A DNA stretch of 64,000 nucleotides from JAJYIW01 sp963781665 (GTDB taxonomy: Bacteria > Chloroflexota > Anaerolineae > Anaerolineales > Anaerolineaceae). Numbering within the stretch: position 1 is the stretch's first letter; every line of letters begins with the position of its first letter. A program made the position numbers and the translations under genes. Below, piece by piece: positions 63,265 to 64,000 of the stretch. The notes under the pieces were generated by a model that worked only from the letters and a program-made list of their open reading frames with translations, was not told the origin of the DNA and did no database searches. The stretch covers positions 4,960,001-5,024,000 of the forward strand of contig CAWAGA010000002.1 of the NCBI GenBank assembly GCA_963781665.1, given 5' to 3'.

Positions 63265-64000
63265 TTATTTGGACGTATCTGAGAACAAATTGGAATTTTC
63301 TTCGAAAACGTGCATGATCATATCTTCCGTGACAACACCGATTACATGGTCAGCTAGTTTCGCTCCTAAATTATCAATAACCAAAGCGTTGGAAACCTTC
63401 ATCTGGTACATCTTTTGGAGGACATCCAGATATGGAGAATTGCCATTCACAATTATATAAGATTTATTGATAATATTGCTGTTCAGCAGGTCGGAAATAA
63501 GCGTATCTTTTGCGATTGGGTCCTTGGATGTGGAGACAGTCTGGTTAGCAATGAGACCGATTATATTGAGATCATTGTTCACAATGCAATAGGTCGGATG
63601 GCCGTTCTTATCCCCCGATTTTTCAACATCATCTATCGTATTGGAAGGTGTTACCAGGCGAACTGGAGCTGCCATAATCTGGTCGATGCGTAAATTATCG
63701 TGGATATTCTTGCGCATTGCGTCCGGAATGATGTGGCCGCGGCGGGCAAGTTTCAATGTGTAAATGCTTTCACTGCACAGCGCTTTGCGTACTTCAAAGC
63801 TGATGGCGACGGCTATCGTTAGTGGGAGGATGATGTTGTAGTCAAGGGTCATTTCAAAGATCATCACGATGGCCGTCATTGCTGCGCCGGTCGTTCCCCC
63901 TACGATGCCTGCCATCCCAGCCACGGCGAATGCAGAGGGGGCGATATTCAACCCAGGGAATATGGACTGTAAACCAACCCCATAAAGGCCACCCAGGGTA
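63265..64000 (-). CDS. CLC-type chloride channel with CBS pair, truncated by window edge
   Basis: The frame is open to the end of the window (codons read on to GLYGVGLQSIFPGLNIAP), so the N-terminal part is missing. Visible are the last CLC helices (GMAGIVGGTTGAAMTAIVMIFEMTLDYN, in part ILPLTIAVAIS). A cytoplasmic region with two CBS motifs follows (IDQIMAAPVRLVTPSNTIDD and LISDLL, then VIDNLGAKLADHVIGVVTEDMI). CLC proteins carry chloride or exchange it for protons; the selectivity and gating residues lie outside. It is 12 bp upstream of the DUF389 gene start, same strand. Confidence 0.88.
   Translation of the reverse strand, partial: TLGGLYGVGLQSIFPGLNIAPSAFAVAGMAGIVGGTTGAAMTAIVMIFEMTLDYNIILPLTIAVAISFEVRKALCSESIYTLKLARRGHIIPDAMRKNIHDNLRIDQIMAAPVRLVTPSNTIDDVEKSGDKNGHPTYCIVNNDLNIIGLIANQTVSTSKDPIAKDTLISDLLNSNIINKSYIIVNGNSPYLDVLQKMYQMKVSNALVIDNLGAKLADHVIGVVTEDMIMHVFEENSNLFSDTSK

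Overview
The window looks like part of a Chloroflexota genome, most likely an Anaerolineae-like bacterium. This is inferred from gene content and style, not measured: a long Suf operon with a SufR-type regulator, a fused transaldolase/glucose-6-phosphate isomerase, a ferredoxin-type glutamate synthase large subunit, and exported proteins with Thr/Pro/Ser-rich linkers. Base composition is intermediate and fairly even. Apart from one tRNA the region is dense protein-coding DNA, with many operons joined by ATGA/TGATG overlaps. I see no CRISPR array, insertion sequence, rRNA or prophage.

Layout. 1-4542: end of a [NiFe]-hydrogenase maturation operon (hypF partial, hypC, hypD, hypE). 4855-6311: a SAM methyltransferase and a PIG-L deacetylase. 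6315-12377 (minus strand): suf operon sufC-sufB-sufD-small unknown protein-sufS-sufU-Rieske ferredoxin. Plus-strand genes beside it encode an MFS transporter, a SufR-like Fe-S repressor and a MIP18/SufT-like factor. 14930-18018: SCP2 protein, methyltransferase, membrane protein and HAD-like protein. 18111: tRNA with CAT anticodon. 18585-22740: lipoprotein binding protein and two permeases of a peptide/nickel-type ABC importer, without ATPases. 22994-27017: a two-component pair, two further response regulators and small ORFs. 27264: folE. 28218-39715: oxidative pentose phosphate and glucose operon (tkt, tal-pgi, gnd, zwf, glucose dehydrogenase, GH15 glucoamylase). 40116-42656: hybrid histidine kinase. 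42722: LacD-like aldolase. 43699-51449: complete his operon hisG-D-C-(DJ-1/PfpI)B-H-A-F-I-E behind a leader-peptide attenuator. 51439-55866: AttEFGH-like ABC exporter and lipocalin-like protein. 55792-60510: gltB. The end holds a YihY-family protein, a DUF389-SH3 protein and the C-terminus of a CLC channel.

How the genes fit together. The suf genes, SufR and the MIP18-like factor form one Fe-S assembly region, and two of its promoters share an 11-bp element that may be the SufR operator. The sugar operon could take alpha-glucans to glucose, gluconate or glucose-6-phosphate, and on through the pentose phosphate pathway. The his operon contains every enzyme from PRPP to histidinol oxidation. 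Its hisB is fused in frame to a DJ-1/PfpI domain, and it is preceded by a textbook-style attenuator with four consecutive His codons.

Caution on quality: seven otherwise normal genes are broken by eleven inferred single-base indels, nine of them extra bases and several in short homopolymers. This pattern suits residual sequencing error better than gene decay, so these genes are annotated full length with the shifts noted.
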